Positions 24,561 through 33,107 of a stretch of DNA of 64,000 bases are shown one piece after another; position 1 is the stretch's first letter; each line of letters begins with the position of its first letter. The notes under the pieces were generated by a model. That model saw only the letters and a list, made by a program, of their open reading frames with translations. It searched no databases and was not told where the DNA came from. Both the position numbers and the translations under genes were made by a program. This DNA is from JBGAJN01 sp044224905 (GTDB taxonomy: Bacteria; Verrucomicrobiota; Verrucomicrobiia; Limisphaerales; JBGAJN01). The DNA lies in contig JBGAJN010000004.1 in NCBI GenBank assembly GCA_044224905.1, forward strand, positions 620,001 to 684,000. Reading direction: 5' to 3'.

Positions 24561-25313
24561 ATGCCCAAAACCATCTTGGTACTTATTTTTGCCTGCCTCT
24601 CCGCCCCGCTCGCCCGGAGTCAGCAAGGCAATGTCATTTTTAATAACCGCATAGTCAGCGACGGCATCGCCGCTCCGGTTTACGACGAAGTTGTCGGCGG
24701 CACTATGCTGGCGGGCACCGCGTATCGCGCTCAACTTTACGGTGGACCGGTCGGCACTCCAGAAAACCAGTTGCAGCCCACGGGAGCGGCCGTTGATTTT
24801 CGCACCGGCACCGCGTCCGGGTACGTGAATGTCGGCCTTGACGCCACGCGCAGCATTCCGGGGGTCACACCGGGAAATGAAGCCCTCGTTCAAATTCGCG
24901 CGTGGACCACAGCCACGGGTGCGACCTACGAGCAAGCGCGGGGCAAATTTGCTGCGGGCAGCAAGGTCGGCCGTTCCAACGTTCTCACCATCACGACACC
25001 TCCCAATGTTCTCTGGCCGCCGGCAAGCTTGAGCGGCCTGCAAAGCTTCGCCATTAAAGCGCCGACAATGCCAACCATGTCGATCATCCACGCGCCCGCG
25101 AATGCCTCGTTGTTCTGGCCGGGCGACGATCTTACCTACGTTGTGCAATGGCCGGTGGACGCGTCGAGTTACGATCTCGAAACCAGCGCGGATTTAAATT
25201 CGAATTCCCCATGGCAACCCGTCTACCCCGCCCCGTCTCTCAGCGGCAATACGTATTCCGTCCGCATCGCCGCGCAATCCGTCCGGGGCTTCTTCCGCCT
25301 AAAATTGCGCTGA
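24561..25313 (+). CDS. Secreted protein, 250 aa, verrucomicrobial type
   Basis: A signal peptide (MPKTILVLIFACLSAPLARS) is followed by QGNVIFNNRIV, a start seen in many Verrucomicrobia exported proteins. A beta-rich domain of about 130 residues and a fibronectin/Ig-like C-terminal domain (SIIHAPANASLFWPGDDLTYVV) follow. The chain ends GFFRLKLR, a terminal pattern frequent in this phylum's exported proteins. It is probably an exported, cell-surface or extracellular structural protein with no enzyme motif visible. Confidence 0.7.
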   Translation: MPKTILVLIFACLSAPLARSQQGNVIFNNRIVSDGIAAPVYDEVVGGTMLAGTAYRAQLYGGPVGTPENQLQPTGAAVDFRTGTASGYVNVGLDATRSIPGVTPGNEALVQIRAWTTATGATYEQARGKFAAGSKVGRSNVLTITTPPNVLWPPASLSGLQSFAIKAPTMPTMSIIHAPANASLFWPGDDLTYVVQWPVDASSYDLETSADLNSNSPWQPVYPAPSLSGNTYSVRIAAQSVRGFFRLKLR

Positions 25314-25447
25314 GCGGCGGGCGATTTGCGAGATCGCACAGTTCGCGGCTGCCCTTGTTCACCTCCCGGCGCGCATTCAACGCAGGCATTGCCGTGTAGA
25401 ATTGAATTGCGGCAGTGGTTGAACTTCCCCTTTCATGGGCGCGCTCC

Positions 25448-27115
25448 ATGACCACCTGGCCGCAAAACTACGATCCCCTCGGCAACACTTTCCTCTCCAC
25501 TGCCGTCGCCGCCCTGCCCGTCGTCGTGCTCCTCGGCGCAATCGCGTGGTTGGAAATCCGCATTCACCTCGCAGCGCTGCTCGGACTCGGCGTGGCGCTC
25601 GCCGTTGCGCTGTTTGCGTTTCACATGCCCGCCGATGCTGCGCTCGCTACCGCCGGTTACGGTGCGGCTTATGGAATGTTGCCGATCGGTTGGATCATTC
25701 TGAATCTGATTTTCCTCTACACGCTCACGGTAAAGAAAGGGCTCTTCTCCGTGCTGCGCGAAAGCCTCGCTCACCTCGCGCCCGACTCGCGCATTCAAGT
25801 GATCCTCATCGCGTTTTCGTTCGGCGCATTTTTTGAAGGTGCCGCGGGCTTCGGCACCCCCGTCGCCGTGACCGCGGCGATCCTGATGCAGCTCGGTTTC
25901 AAACCGCTCCAAGCCGCCGGCCTTTCGCTCATCGCCAACACCGCGCCCGTGGCGTACGGCGCGCTTGGCACGCCGGTCATCGCACTCGCGGGCGTCACCG
26001 GGCTCGATCTGCACCAAGTGTCGGCCATGATCGGACGCCAGCTGCCAATCTTCTCGCTGATCGTGCCGTTCTGGGTTGTGTGGGCGTTCGCCGGCTGGCG
26101 CGGAATGCTCGGCGTGTGGCCCGCCGCGCTCACCGCGGGCGCGGCCTTCGCCGTGCCGCAGTTTCTCGTTTCGAATTACCACGGTCCGTGGCTGGTGGAC
26201 ATCGTCGCGGCGATTTCTTCACTGGTCGCCGTGCTCGTGTTGCTGAAATTCTGGCAGCCGAAAGACAATTGGAAATCCGCTTCGATTACGCCCGCCGCGA
26301 CCGAAACTGGCGCTCCGCACACGCCGCCGTCACGCGCCAGTGTTCGCCAGGCGTGGGTGCCGTGGATTCTCTTGAGCGTGCTCGTTTTCATCTGGGGCAT
26401 TCCCGCGGTGAAGTCGCAACTCAACAAAACATTCGCGCCGAAATTCGAGATCCCGCATCTACACAACATCGTCGTCCGCACGGCGCCGGTCGTGGTCGCG
26501 CCGACGCCCGAGAAGCCCACGCCGCCGGAGAAGGCTGTCTTCGACTTCGCCATTCTTTCCGCGACCGGCACCGGCATTCTCGTGTCCGCCGTCCTCGCGG
26601 GCTTCATCATGGGCTTCCGCCCGCGCGAATTGGTCGCCGCGTATTTCGAGACGATGTGGAAGGTGCGCTTCTCGCTCATCACCATCGCCGCGATGCTCGC
26701 GCTCGGTTACGTGACGAAGTATTCCGGCACCGACGCCACGCTCGGCCTTGCGCTCGCGAAGACCGGTTCGCTCTATCCGTTCTTCGGCACGCTGCTTGGC
26801 TGGCTCGGCGTTGCGCTCACGGGCAGCGACACCGCGAGCAACGTCCTGTTTGGCAGCCTGCAAAAAATCACCGCAGAACAAACCGGCATCAACCCCATCC
26901 TCATGGCGGCGGCCAATAGCAGCGGTGGCGTGATGGGCAAGATGGTGGACGCGCAAAGCATCGTCGTCGCGAGCACGGCGACGAACTGGTACGGCCACGA
27001 GGGCAGCATCCTCCGCTACGTTTTCTTCCACAGCATCGCGCTCGCGGCGCTGGTGGGAATCCTCGTCTACCTCCAAGCCTACGTCGCCCCGTTCACCGCG
27101 ATGGTGGTGAAGTAG
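25448..27115 (+). CDS. lldP: L-lactate permease
   Basis: This is a 555-aa proton-linked lactate/glycolate transporter of the LctP family, with about twelve hydrophobic segments. Diagnostic stretches are the opening TWPQNYDPLGN, FGAFFEGAAGFGTPVAV, and GSDTASNVLFGSLQKITAEQ near the end. I start at ATG 25448 because family members begin at that phrase; an in-frame GTG at 25415 adds 11 residues. No lactate dehydrogenase genes flank it. It converges on the PVC haem-protein gene across a large inverted repeat that probably ends both transcripts. Confidence 0.93.
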   Translation: MTTWPQNYDPLGNTFLSTAVAALPVVVLLGAIAWLEIRIHLAALLGLGVALAVALFAFHMPADAALATAGYGAAYGMLPIGWIILNLIFLYTLTVKKGLFSVLRESLAHLAPDSRIQVILIAFSFGAFFEGAAGFGTPVAVTAAILMQLGFKPLQAAGLSLIANTAPVAYGALGTPVIALAGVTGLDLHQVSAMIGRQLPIFSLIVPFWVVWAFAGWRGMLGVWPAALTAGAAFAVPQFLVSNYHGPWLVDIVAAISSLVAVLVLLKFWQPKDNWKSASITPAATETGAPHTPPSRASVRQAWVPWILLSVLVFIWGIPAVKSQLNKTFAPKFEIPHLHNIVVRTAPVVVAPTPEKPTPPEKAVFDFAILSATGTGILVSAVLAGFIMGFRPRELVAAYFETMWKVRFSLITIAAMLALGYVTKYSGTDATLGLALAKTGSLYPFFGTLLGWLGVALTGSDTASNVLFGSLQKITAEQTGINPILMAAANSSGGVMGKMVDAQSIVVASTATNWYGHEGSILRYVFFHSIALAALVGILVYLQAYVAPFTAMVVK

Positions 27116-27120
27116 TATCA

Positions 27121-27200
27121 ACGTGCTGCCGGCGTCTCGCCGGCAGTTCTGACTTCTCGAACAAAAAATGGGGACTGCCAGCGAGACGCTGGCAGCACGT
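27121..27200. terminator. Long inverted repeat between convergent genes, probable bidirectional terminator
   Basis: Arms of about 29 bases (27121-27149 and 27172-27200) begin ACGTGCTGCCGGCGTCTCGC on the left. On the complementary strand they match ACGTGCTGCCAGCGTCTCGC on the right, with only a few mismatches. The loop contains a run of A. The right arm reaches the stop codon of the - strand gene. It forms a very stable hairpin in either transcript. Confidence 0.75.
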
Positions 27201-30200
27201 CAGTTCGTCGAAAACGAAACATCCCCCGAAGCGACGCGCACGGCGTCGGGCAGATTCGTTTCGTCGATCTGCAAAACGAGCACGTTCGCGCCTTGCTTCG
27301 CGTCGAGCGTGAGGGTCGCGGCGGGTTTCACGGGTTTGCCGTTGAGCCACGCTTCCGTGATTTTGCCGGTGATCGCGAGTTTCACCGTGCCGGCTTTGGA
27401 GGCGGTGAACTTCGTCGCGGCGAATAAACCGCGCGTGTTGCCGCGGTTCGGGAATGCTTTCTCCAAATCTTCCTTCGGCAGCGAGCCGTTCACCTGTGAC
27501 AGCGCGGGCTGCCAGTCGGCGAGGCTGAAGTCGCCCTTCACCACGGGCTCCACGCCGATGTGCTGGTTGCGGCTCGTGATCATGTAGAGCTGCCACACGC
27601 GCGCCGCGCCGCCCTTCGCCGCGTCGTAATCGCCGGGCTTGCCGAGCATCGAGAGGAACTTGAAGAGATCGAGCCGCTCCTCGGGCAGCAACGCATCAGC
27701 GAGGCCGCTCGGCATGAGCGATCCGCCGTTCTGGCGTTTGGCGATGTTCTTCTTCGCGACGGAAACTTCCTGGTTCGCCGCGTTGCGGATGATCACTTCG
27801 TTGTCGGATTCCTTCACGACGATGCCGCTGAACTCCTGGTCATCCTTTGTGGTGATCAGCACGGAATGGTAGCCTTCCTTGATCTTCGCGTTCGGATACA
27901 GCACGGCCTCGACGAGGTAATCCGCCGGCGCGCTCGCGCCGATGCTCGTCATGTCAGGACCGACTTTGCCGCCGGCGCCGCCGATGGCGTGGCAGGTCAT
28001 GCACGCGAGTTCGGCGCGACGGTAAATGCGTTCGCCGCGCACGGCGTCGCCCTTCGCGAGCGCTTCATTAGCGAGCTTCTGAAGTTCGACGGGCGACAGT
28101 TGCTTGTCGGAAACGGTGAGCCCGGCGAGTTGCATGAGCACCTGCACGAGCGCCTGGTTCTGATTGCCTTCGCGCGCGGGACGCAGGCCCGCCTTCGCAG
28201 TGTCGGCGGAAATTCCCGACGCGGGCAATGCCGCCGCGAGCTTCGCACCCGCGCCTTTGATGTTCAGCAACGCGCGCCACGTATTCGCCGCCTCGGCCTC
28301 GTTCGTCGTGGCCTTGAGCGTTGCGAGAACGGCGGGAAGCGCGGCTTGGAAATTCAAACCCGCAAGCGTGGTGACGACTTCGCGGCGAATTTCCGGCGAC
28401 TGCGTTTCGCTGGCGAGCTTCTGCAAATCCTTCACGACGCCCGGACCAGCGATATCGCGGAGCGCCGCGCGCGCGGCGGTGCGCACCTCGGGCGAAAGCT
28501 TCACGTCGCCCGCGGCTTGGAGCATCTGCGGCGTGAACTTGCCGAGCTTCCACGTGCCGGCAAGTTGCAGCGCGGCGATGCGCACGCGCGCGTTGTTCGC
28601 CTTGAGCATCGGACCGAAGCTCGCAAGTTCGCCACCGGGCTTCACGCCGCGGAGGCGCGTGGCGTCACCGAGCGCGGCGAAGACGCGGAGCGAGGCGGGC
28701 TCGACGAACTCGCCTTTCAACAACTGATCGAACATCTGGCGCAATTCCTTCGGCGTGCCGGCGGAGCCGATGAGCTCGATCCACGGGCCGGAGCCGTCGC
28801 GCGGGATGACTTTGTCACCGACGAGTTGGCCGAGCACTTCGCTGGCCTTGGCCGGCTCAATGGCCTTGAGGCCGAACTCGAGCTGGTTCTCGCGACCCTC
28901 GAATTTCCACGCGCCGGATTTCAGCGCGGCAATCCAGGGCTCGGCGAGTTCGTTGATGGTGAGCCAGAGCGCGTAGTCGAGGAACGGGTCCATCGGATGG
29001 TTGAGGACGGTGAGCGCGGCGACGGCTGCTTGCGTTGAATCTACAAGAGGCGCGGCCTTATACTCACTAAGAGCACGTAACGCTTCGAGGCGAACACGAG
29101 GATTATTATCGGTCAATGCAGGAATCAAAATGCAAGTAGGGCCGTCACATTCGTCTTCATCTTTAATTATTTTACTAGGGTCGTGGTGTGGCCGCGGATT
29201 TATTGCGAAGGCCAACATTCTTTCTTGTTCAGTTGGAGAAAGAGAGCGCCAACTTTTGTTCATCGAATCAGTTCCCGTACGAGAATCTGACGACGAAGCA
29301 TATACATTCCTCTTTATCCATCCCATTACTCGCATATCAGCAGCACGAACGTGCGGATCTTTTGCAAAAGCCAACTGCTTCGCCAGTTTTGAGAGCGAGT
29401 AATCACGCAAATTAAGCGCCTGACGCATCCACAGTGCGTTGAGCAGCGCCTTTTCATCTGTCTGTTTCGACGTCCATACGTTTAGGTCCGTCAGCACTTT
29501 GTCCGCGCCGCGTTCCACGAGGACGCGCTTGGCGCGTTCGTGTTCGTAGCTGTTCGGCGTGACGAGCTTGTCGAGCAGCTCCGTGTTGTTGAGCTTCGCG
29601 AAGTCCACCTTCTTCACCAGCGGACGGCCCTTCGCCGTGATGCGCCAGATGCGGCCGTGTTCCTTGTCGCGGCGCGGGTCGCGGAAATCCACCTCGCCGT
29701 GCTGGATGATCGGGTTGCTCCAGTCGGCGATGTAGAGCGCGCCGTCGGGCCCCATCTTCACATCGATCGGACGGAAGGTCGCGTCCGTCGTGCGCAGCAG
29801 GTCCGGCATTTCCTTCGTCACGTAACCGGCGCCCTGATCGCTGATCTTGAAGCGCACCACGCGATGCGCGCGGAAATCGCACGTGATCATGTCGCCCTGC
29901 CAGTCATCGGGGAACTGCGCGCTGCGGACGATTTCCAGCGAGGCGAACTTCGGATAACTGCCGGGGCTCACACTGCCGAGGATGCGCCGCGCCTTGGGCG
30001 CCGTGACGTAGCTCGCGCCGGGCAATCCGTAATTGATGCCGCCGCCGCCCGCGCCGTCGGTGAGGAACGACTGGCCGTATTCATCAAACTGGTGGCCCCA
30101 CGCATTGACCCAACCGCGGAACAGAATCTCCATCTTCTCATCGCGCGGATCGAAGCGAAACGTCCCGCCGCCCTTCAATCGCACCACGCCGTGCGGCGTT

Positions 30201-31717
30201 TCCGTGTCCGTGCGCGTGTAGATCGACTGGTTCATGTAAAGCCGGCCGTCGAACCCCCAGCGCAACGTGTGCAGATTGTGATGCGTGTCCTCCGTGCCGA
30301 AGCCGCTCAACACAATGCGCCGCACATCCGCCTTGCCGTCGCCGTTCGTATCCTTGAAATGCAACAGCTCCGTGCTCTGCGCGACGTAGCAACCGCCGTC
30401 GCCCGGTTCCACGCCGGTGGGCAACAGCAAACCATCGGCGAACACCGTGGCTTTCTCGGCCTTGCCATCACCGTTCGTGTCTTCGAGCACGATGATCTTG
30501 TCGGTCTTTTCCTGGCCGGGCTCGATCTGCGGATACACTTCCGAACTGGCGACCCAGAGGCGGCCCTGCGGATCGAAGTTCATCTGGATGGGTTTGTTGA
30601 GGAGCGGATTCTCCGCGTAGAGATTCACCTCGAAACCCTCGGCCACCTCGAAGTTCGGGTGCGGCTGCTCGGTGTGCTTGGCGGTGACGTTGCCAATGTG
30701 CGTCTTCACTTCCGGCACGGTCACGCCGGGCTTGAGCGAACGGAGCAGCGCGATGCGTTTCTCCTCGGCGGCGATGAACTCGTCGAACTTGGGAATCTCG
30801 ACGGCGTTCTGGCCTTGCTCGCGTTTCCGGAAGCCGAAGATGTAAGCCATGTTGGCCGGGCGCGAACGATGGAAGAACCATTCGTTCTTGCGAAGGATGG
30901 CGGCGCGGAGGGGTTCGGCCACCTCGGGCTTGTTCATCCATGCGGGATTCTGGTTCGGCCCAAAAAGCAGCGCCTCGATTGTAAAGGCAACACTTGAATA
31001 GCCTTCGTTGTTAAAGTGAAAACCGTCGTCCGTTGTTGGCGGAGATGTGACGCCGGGAGACAACGATCTCCGAACGAATTCCATTTCAGGCGGCATACCT
31101 TGCAGATCTATAAAAGGCGTAGACCTTGCAGTCGCAACTTCCTTTATCGCCTTAGAGTATAGCGAGATTTGCTCGTTATGCTGTGCCGGGTCAGACCACG
31201 GCGAGCCTAATTTCATGTGACGATTCGGCCCCAACAACACAAACCTCACCCCCGGCGAAATCTTCTCGACCGTGTCGAGCAGGCGATTGTAGTCGGCCTT
31301 GAACTTGGGCAGGCCCGCCTCGCCGTCGAACGAACTCGCCATCCCGTAGCCGACGAACACCACCGTGGGCTTCACCTCTTCGAGCTGCTTGACCAGTTGC
31401 TTCCAGCCCTCGTCCGCCGGCTCGTGCCCCGCTTGCAGCAAACTCAAACCAAAGCGCGAATCCCCCGCCGGCGTGTCGGCGCTCCAGCCGAGATTGCGGA
31501 AGGTGACGTTGCGATCCGGGAAGCGCGTGGTGAGCATCAGCTCGATCCACCCGTAATATTGCTCGCGCTCGATGAACGTATCGCCGAGGAACACCACGCG
31601 GTCGCCGTCCTTCAACTCGAAGGGCGCCGGCGCAGCTTGCGCAGCAGTGATCAGTGAACCGTGGGCAGTGATCAGGGAGAAAAGGGCGACGACAAGCAGG
31701 CGATACGGATTTTTCAT
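27200..31717 (-). CDS. Secreted SGNH hydrolase / PVC-type dehydrogenase / haem c fusion protein
   Basis: This is a 1505-aa exported protein. In order it has a signal peptide (to about 28), an SGNH/GDSL-like hydrolase (about 35-240; GDRVVFLGDTF, later DDGFHFNNEGY), and a beta-propeller dehydrogenase of the PVC type (about 340-680; NPIQMNFDPQGRLWVASS, DGALYIADWSNP). HEAT-like helical repeats, a cytochrome c motif CMTCH near residue 1240, the Planctomycetes/Verrucomicrobia haem-binding domain and a C-terminal beta domain follow. It probably oxidises a sugar or polyol in the periplasm and passes electrons to the haem. I chose ATG 31717; TTG 31723 adds two residues. Two segments (about 29036-29420 and 30970-31215) are clearly more A+T-rich than the rest. 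Confidence 0.88.
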   Translation of the reverse strand: MKNPYRLLVVALFSLITAHGSLITAAQAAPAPFELKDGDRVVFLGDTFIEREQYYGWIELMLTTRFPDRNVTFRNLGWSADTPAGDSRFGLSLLQAGHEPADEGWKQLVKQLEEVKPTVVFVGYGMASSFDGEAGLPKFKADYNRLLDTVEKISPGVRFVLLGPNRHMKLGSPWSDPAQHNEQISLYSKAIKEVATARSTPFIDLQGMPPEMEFVRRSLSPGVTSPPTTDDGFHFNNEGYSSVAFTIEALLFGPNQNPAWMNKPEVAEPLRAAILRKNEWFFHRSRPANMAYIFGFRKREQGQNAVEIPKFDEFIAAEEKRIALLRSLKPGVTVPEVKTHIGNVTAKHTEQPHPNFEVAEGFEVNLYAENPLLNKPIQMNFDPQGRLWVASSEVYPQIEPGQEKTDKIIVLEDTNGDGKAEKATVFADGLLLPTGVEPGDGGCYVAQSTELLHFKDTNGDGKADVRRIVLSGFGTEDTHHNLHTLRWGFDGRLYMNQSIYTRTDTETPHGVVRLKGGGTFRFDPRDEKMEILFRGWVNAWGHQFDEYGQSFLTDGAGGGGINYGLPGASYVTAPKARRILGSVSPGSYPKFASLEIVRSAQFPDDWQGDMITCDFRAHRVVRFKISDQGAGYVTKEMPDLLRTTDATFRPIDVKMGPDGALYIADWSNPIIQHGEVDFRDPRRDKEHGRIWRITAKGRPLVKKVDFAKLNNTELLDKLVTPNSYEHERAKRVLVERGADKVLTDLNVWTSKQTDEKALLNALWMRQALNLRDYSLSKLAKQLAFAKDPHVRAADMRVMGWIKRNVYASSSDSRTGTDSMNKSWRSLSPTEQERMLAFAINPRPHHDPSKIIKDEDECDGPTCILIPALTDNNPRVRLEALRALSEYKAAPLVDSTQAAVAALTVLNHPMDPFLDYALWLTINELAEPWIAALKSGAWKFEGRENQLEFGLKAIEPAKASEVLGQLVGDKVIPRDGSGPWIELIGSAGTPKELRQMFDQLLKGEFVEPASLRVFAALGDATRLRGVKPGGELASFGPMLKANNARVRIAALQLAGTWKLGKFTPQMLQAAGDVKLSPEVRTAARAALRDIAGPGVVKDLQKLASETQSPEIRREVVTTLAGLNFQAALPAVLATLKATTNEAEAANTWRALLNIKGAGAKLAAALPASGISADTAKAGLRPAREGNQNQALVQVLMQLAGLTVSDKQLSPVELQKLANEALAKGDAVRGERIYRRAELACMTCHAIGGAGGKVGPDMTSIGASAPADYLVEAVLYPNAKIKEGYHSVLITTKDDQEFSGIVVKESDNEVIIRNAANQEVSVAKKNIAKRQNGGSLMPSGLADALLPEERLDLFKFLSMLGKPGDYDAAKGGAARVWQLYMITSRNQHIGVEPVVKGDFSLADWQPALSQVNGSLPKEDLEKAFPNRGNTRGLFAATKFTASKAGTVKLAITGKITEAWLNGKPVKPAATLTLDAKQGANVLVLQIDETNLPDAVRVASGDVSFSTN

Positions 31718-31775
31718 GTTCAAAGCGTGTGGCGTTGGAAGATGCGGGAAGCAGATTTATTCGCAAGTCGGTTTA
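31711..31775. repeat. 65-bp direct repeat, copy 1 (5' region of the PVC haem protein gene)
   Basis: This copy matches 32217-32281 at 63 of 65 positions by eye. It covers the start codon and the upstream leader (on the - strand, CTTGCGAATAAATCTGCTTC running to the ATG). Both downstream genes therefore begin with the same MNMK leader and probably share a promoter or translation signal. Confidence 0.85.
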
Positions 31776-31797
31776 GCGGCGCGGGCACGACGGCTTC

Positions 31798-32223
31798 TCA
31801 GCGCAAATTGTCAGGCAAGTTACGAAGCCATTCTTTGCGCTCATTCAAGAGGCGTTTCTCATTTTCAGTGATTTCCGCACGCCCAACGAGTAAAGTCCGG
31901 CGGTAAGGGTGGTTCGCCAAGGGAAAATCGATACACACCAATTTGCTCCCATCCAGCATCACTTGATAATTGGTTGATGCTGAATCGAACGCCCGCTCCA
32001 TCGGATGCACCAAGTAGAATCTTTTGTGGTCCACGGCAACGATTTTCAAAACTTTTGTCAATTCACGGTCGTGATCGTACGGCCAACCTTCGCTGTACAG
32101 ATAGATGCCACCCATCACCGGAGATGACTCCATTTTCTCGGGACCGCAACCCACCACGCAGAGCAGAATCAAGATCGCGACAAGCACCTTGCCCGTTTTG
32201 AGGAATCGGAAAGGGATTTTCAT
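31798..32223 (-). CDS. Predicted lipoprotein, 141 aa
   Basis: The leader FLKTGKVLVAILILLCVVGC ends in a clear lipobox cysteine. The mature part is small and charged, beginning GPEKMESSPVMGG and ending in a helix NEKRLLNERKEWLRNL. The family is unrecognised. Its 5' region, start codon and first codons are duplicated ahead of the PVC haem-protein gene, which lies downstream on the same strand; the second copy lies between the two genes, so each may have its own promoter. ATG 32223 is used; TTG 32229 would add two residues. Confidence 0.65.
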   Translation of the reverse strand: MKIPFRFLKTGKVLVAILILLCVVGCGPEKMESSPVMGGIYLYSEGWPYDHDRELTKVLKIVAVDHKRFYLVHPMERAFDSASTNYQVMLDGSKLVCIDFPLANHPYRRTLLVGRAEITENEKRLLNERKEWLRNLPDNLR

Positions 32224-32281
32224 GTTCAAAGCGTGTGGCGTTGGAAGATGCGGGAAGCAGATTTATTCGCAAGCCGATTTA
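32217..32281. repeat. 65-bp direct repeat, copy 2 (5' region of lipoprotein gene)
   Basis: Second copy of the repeat at 31711-31775, in the same orientation relative to the gene it precedes. The identity covers non-coding leader as well as the start codon, so it is a duplicated regulatory region rather than shared protein ancestry. Confidence 0.85.
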
Positions 32282-32407
32282 CGGCCCACCGGTGGCCCCC
32301 GCGTCTCGCGCCAAGGCGCAAAGGCGCGAAGGGAAAGTCGTTCATCGGAAACGGCGAGCCCGTTTTGGGCGCGACCGGAAAAACTCACACCCGTCTGGGA
32401 TTAATCT

Positions 32408-32494
32408 TTATCCCGGAGGGATAATGTGACCCTAGCCCGGCGTTTTAACGCCGGGAACGAACCCGAGATTGACCGAGTCCCGCAGGGACGGCTG
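32408..32494. repeat. REP-like palindromes left of the RAYT gene
   Basis: Three elements are present. TTATCCC-GGA-GGGATAA is a perfect hairpin at 32408-32424. CCCGGCGTT-TT-AACGCCGGG is a perfect hairpin at 32436-32455. The 22-base block CCGAGTCCCGCAGGGACGGC plus TG lies at 32473-32494. The last two recur in inverted order to the right of the transposase gene, the arrangement expected of REP elements mobilised by a RAYT enzyme. Confidence 0.85.
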
Positions 32495-32504
32495 AATAAC
32501 CCGC

Positions 32505-32951
32505 ATGTCCTATGTCAGTTCTTATCACCACTGCGTGTTCAGCACCAAGGAACGGCGCCCGATCCTCACCCCGGACTTGCGTGAACGGCTCTGGCCGTTT
32601 CTCGGCGGCATCGCACGGCAGAATAAATTCACCGCTGTCGAAATTGGCGGCGTTGCCGATCACGTCCACCTGTTGCTTTCCATGCCGGCCACATTGTCCG
32701 TAGCCAAGGCGATGCAACTGATCAAAGGCGGTTCGTCCAAGTGGGTGCGTGAAACATTTCCCGAACAACGCGCATTCGCGTGGCAGGAGGAATATGGCGC
32801 GTTCAGCGTGAGCGAATCGCGCGTGGAATCCATCGTGCACTACATCCGGGGACAGGAGGAACATCACCGCAAGATGACGTTTGAAGAGGAGTTTCTGGCC
32901 CTGTTACGGAAACACCGGATCGAATTCGACGAACGTTATCTGTGGAAATGA
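32505..32951 (+). CDS. REP-associated tyrosine transposase (RAYT, Y1/HUH family)
   Basis: This is a 148-aa single-strand transposase of the IS200/RAYT family. The metal-binding HUH motif is in VADHVHLLLSM (HVH), and the catalytic tyrosine is probably that of VHYIRGQEEHH. It opens MSYVSSYHHCVFSTKERRP, typical of the family. Perfect 22-base inverted repeats and hairpin REP units flank the gene on both sides, so it is a domesticated or RAYT-type unit rather than a classic IS with its own accessory gene. The frame is intact. Confidence 0.9.
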   Translation: MSYVSSYHHCVFSTKERRPILTPDLRERLWPFLGGIARQNKFTAVEIGGVADHVHLLLSMPATLSVAKAMQLIKGGSSKWVRETFPEQRAFAWQEEYGAFSVSESRVESIVHYIRGQEEHHRKMTFEEEFLALLRKHRIEFDERYLWK

Positions 32952-32954
32952 GGT

Positions 32955-33013
32955 CAGCCGTCCCTGCGGGACTCGGTCGTTTCGTATCCTGATCCCGGCG
33001 TTGAAACGCCGGG
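32955..33013. repeat. REP-like palindromes right of the RAYT gene
   Basis: The block at 32955-32976 is the exact reverse complement of 32473-32494. The hairpin CCCGGCGTT-GA-AACGCCGGG at 32994-33013 mirrors the left hairpin at 32436-32455. Together they frame the transposase gene symmetrically. Confidence 0.85.
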
Positions 33014-33107
33014 CTATTTTCAGATCGTCTCTCCGAGACGAGAGATGGCGAATCACCTTTTAGGGTAACTATTCTTATCAACCAGCGGGACGACCGCGGT
33101 CACTCCC

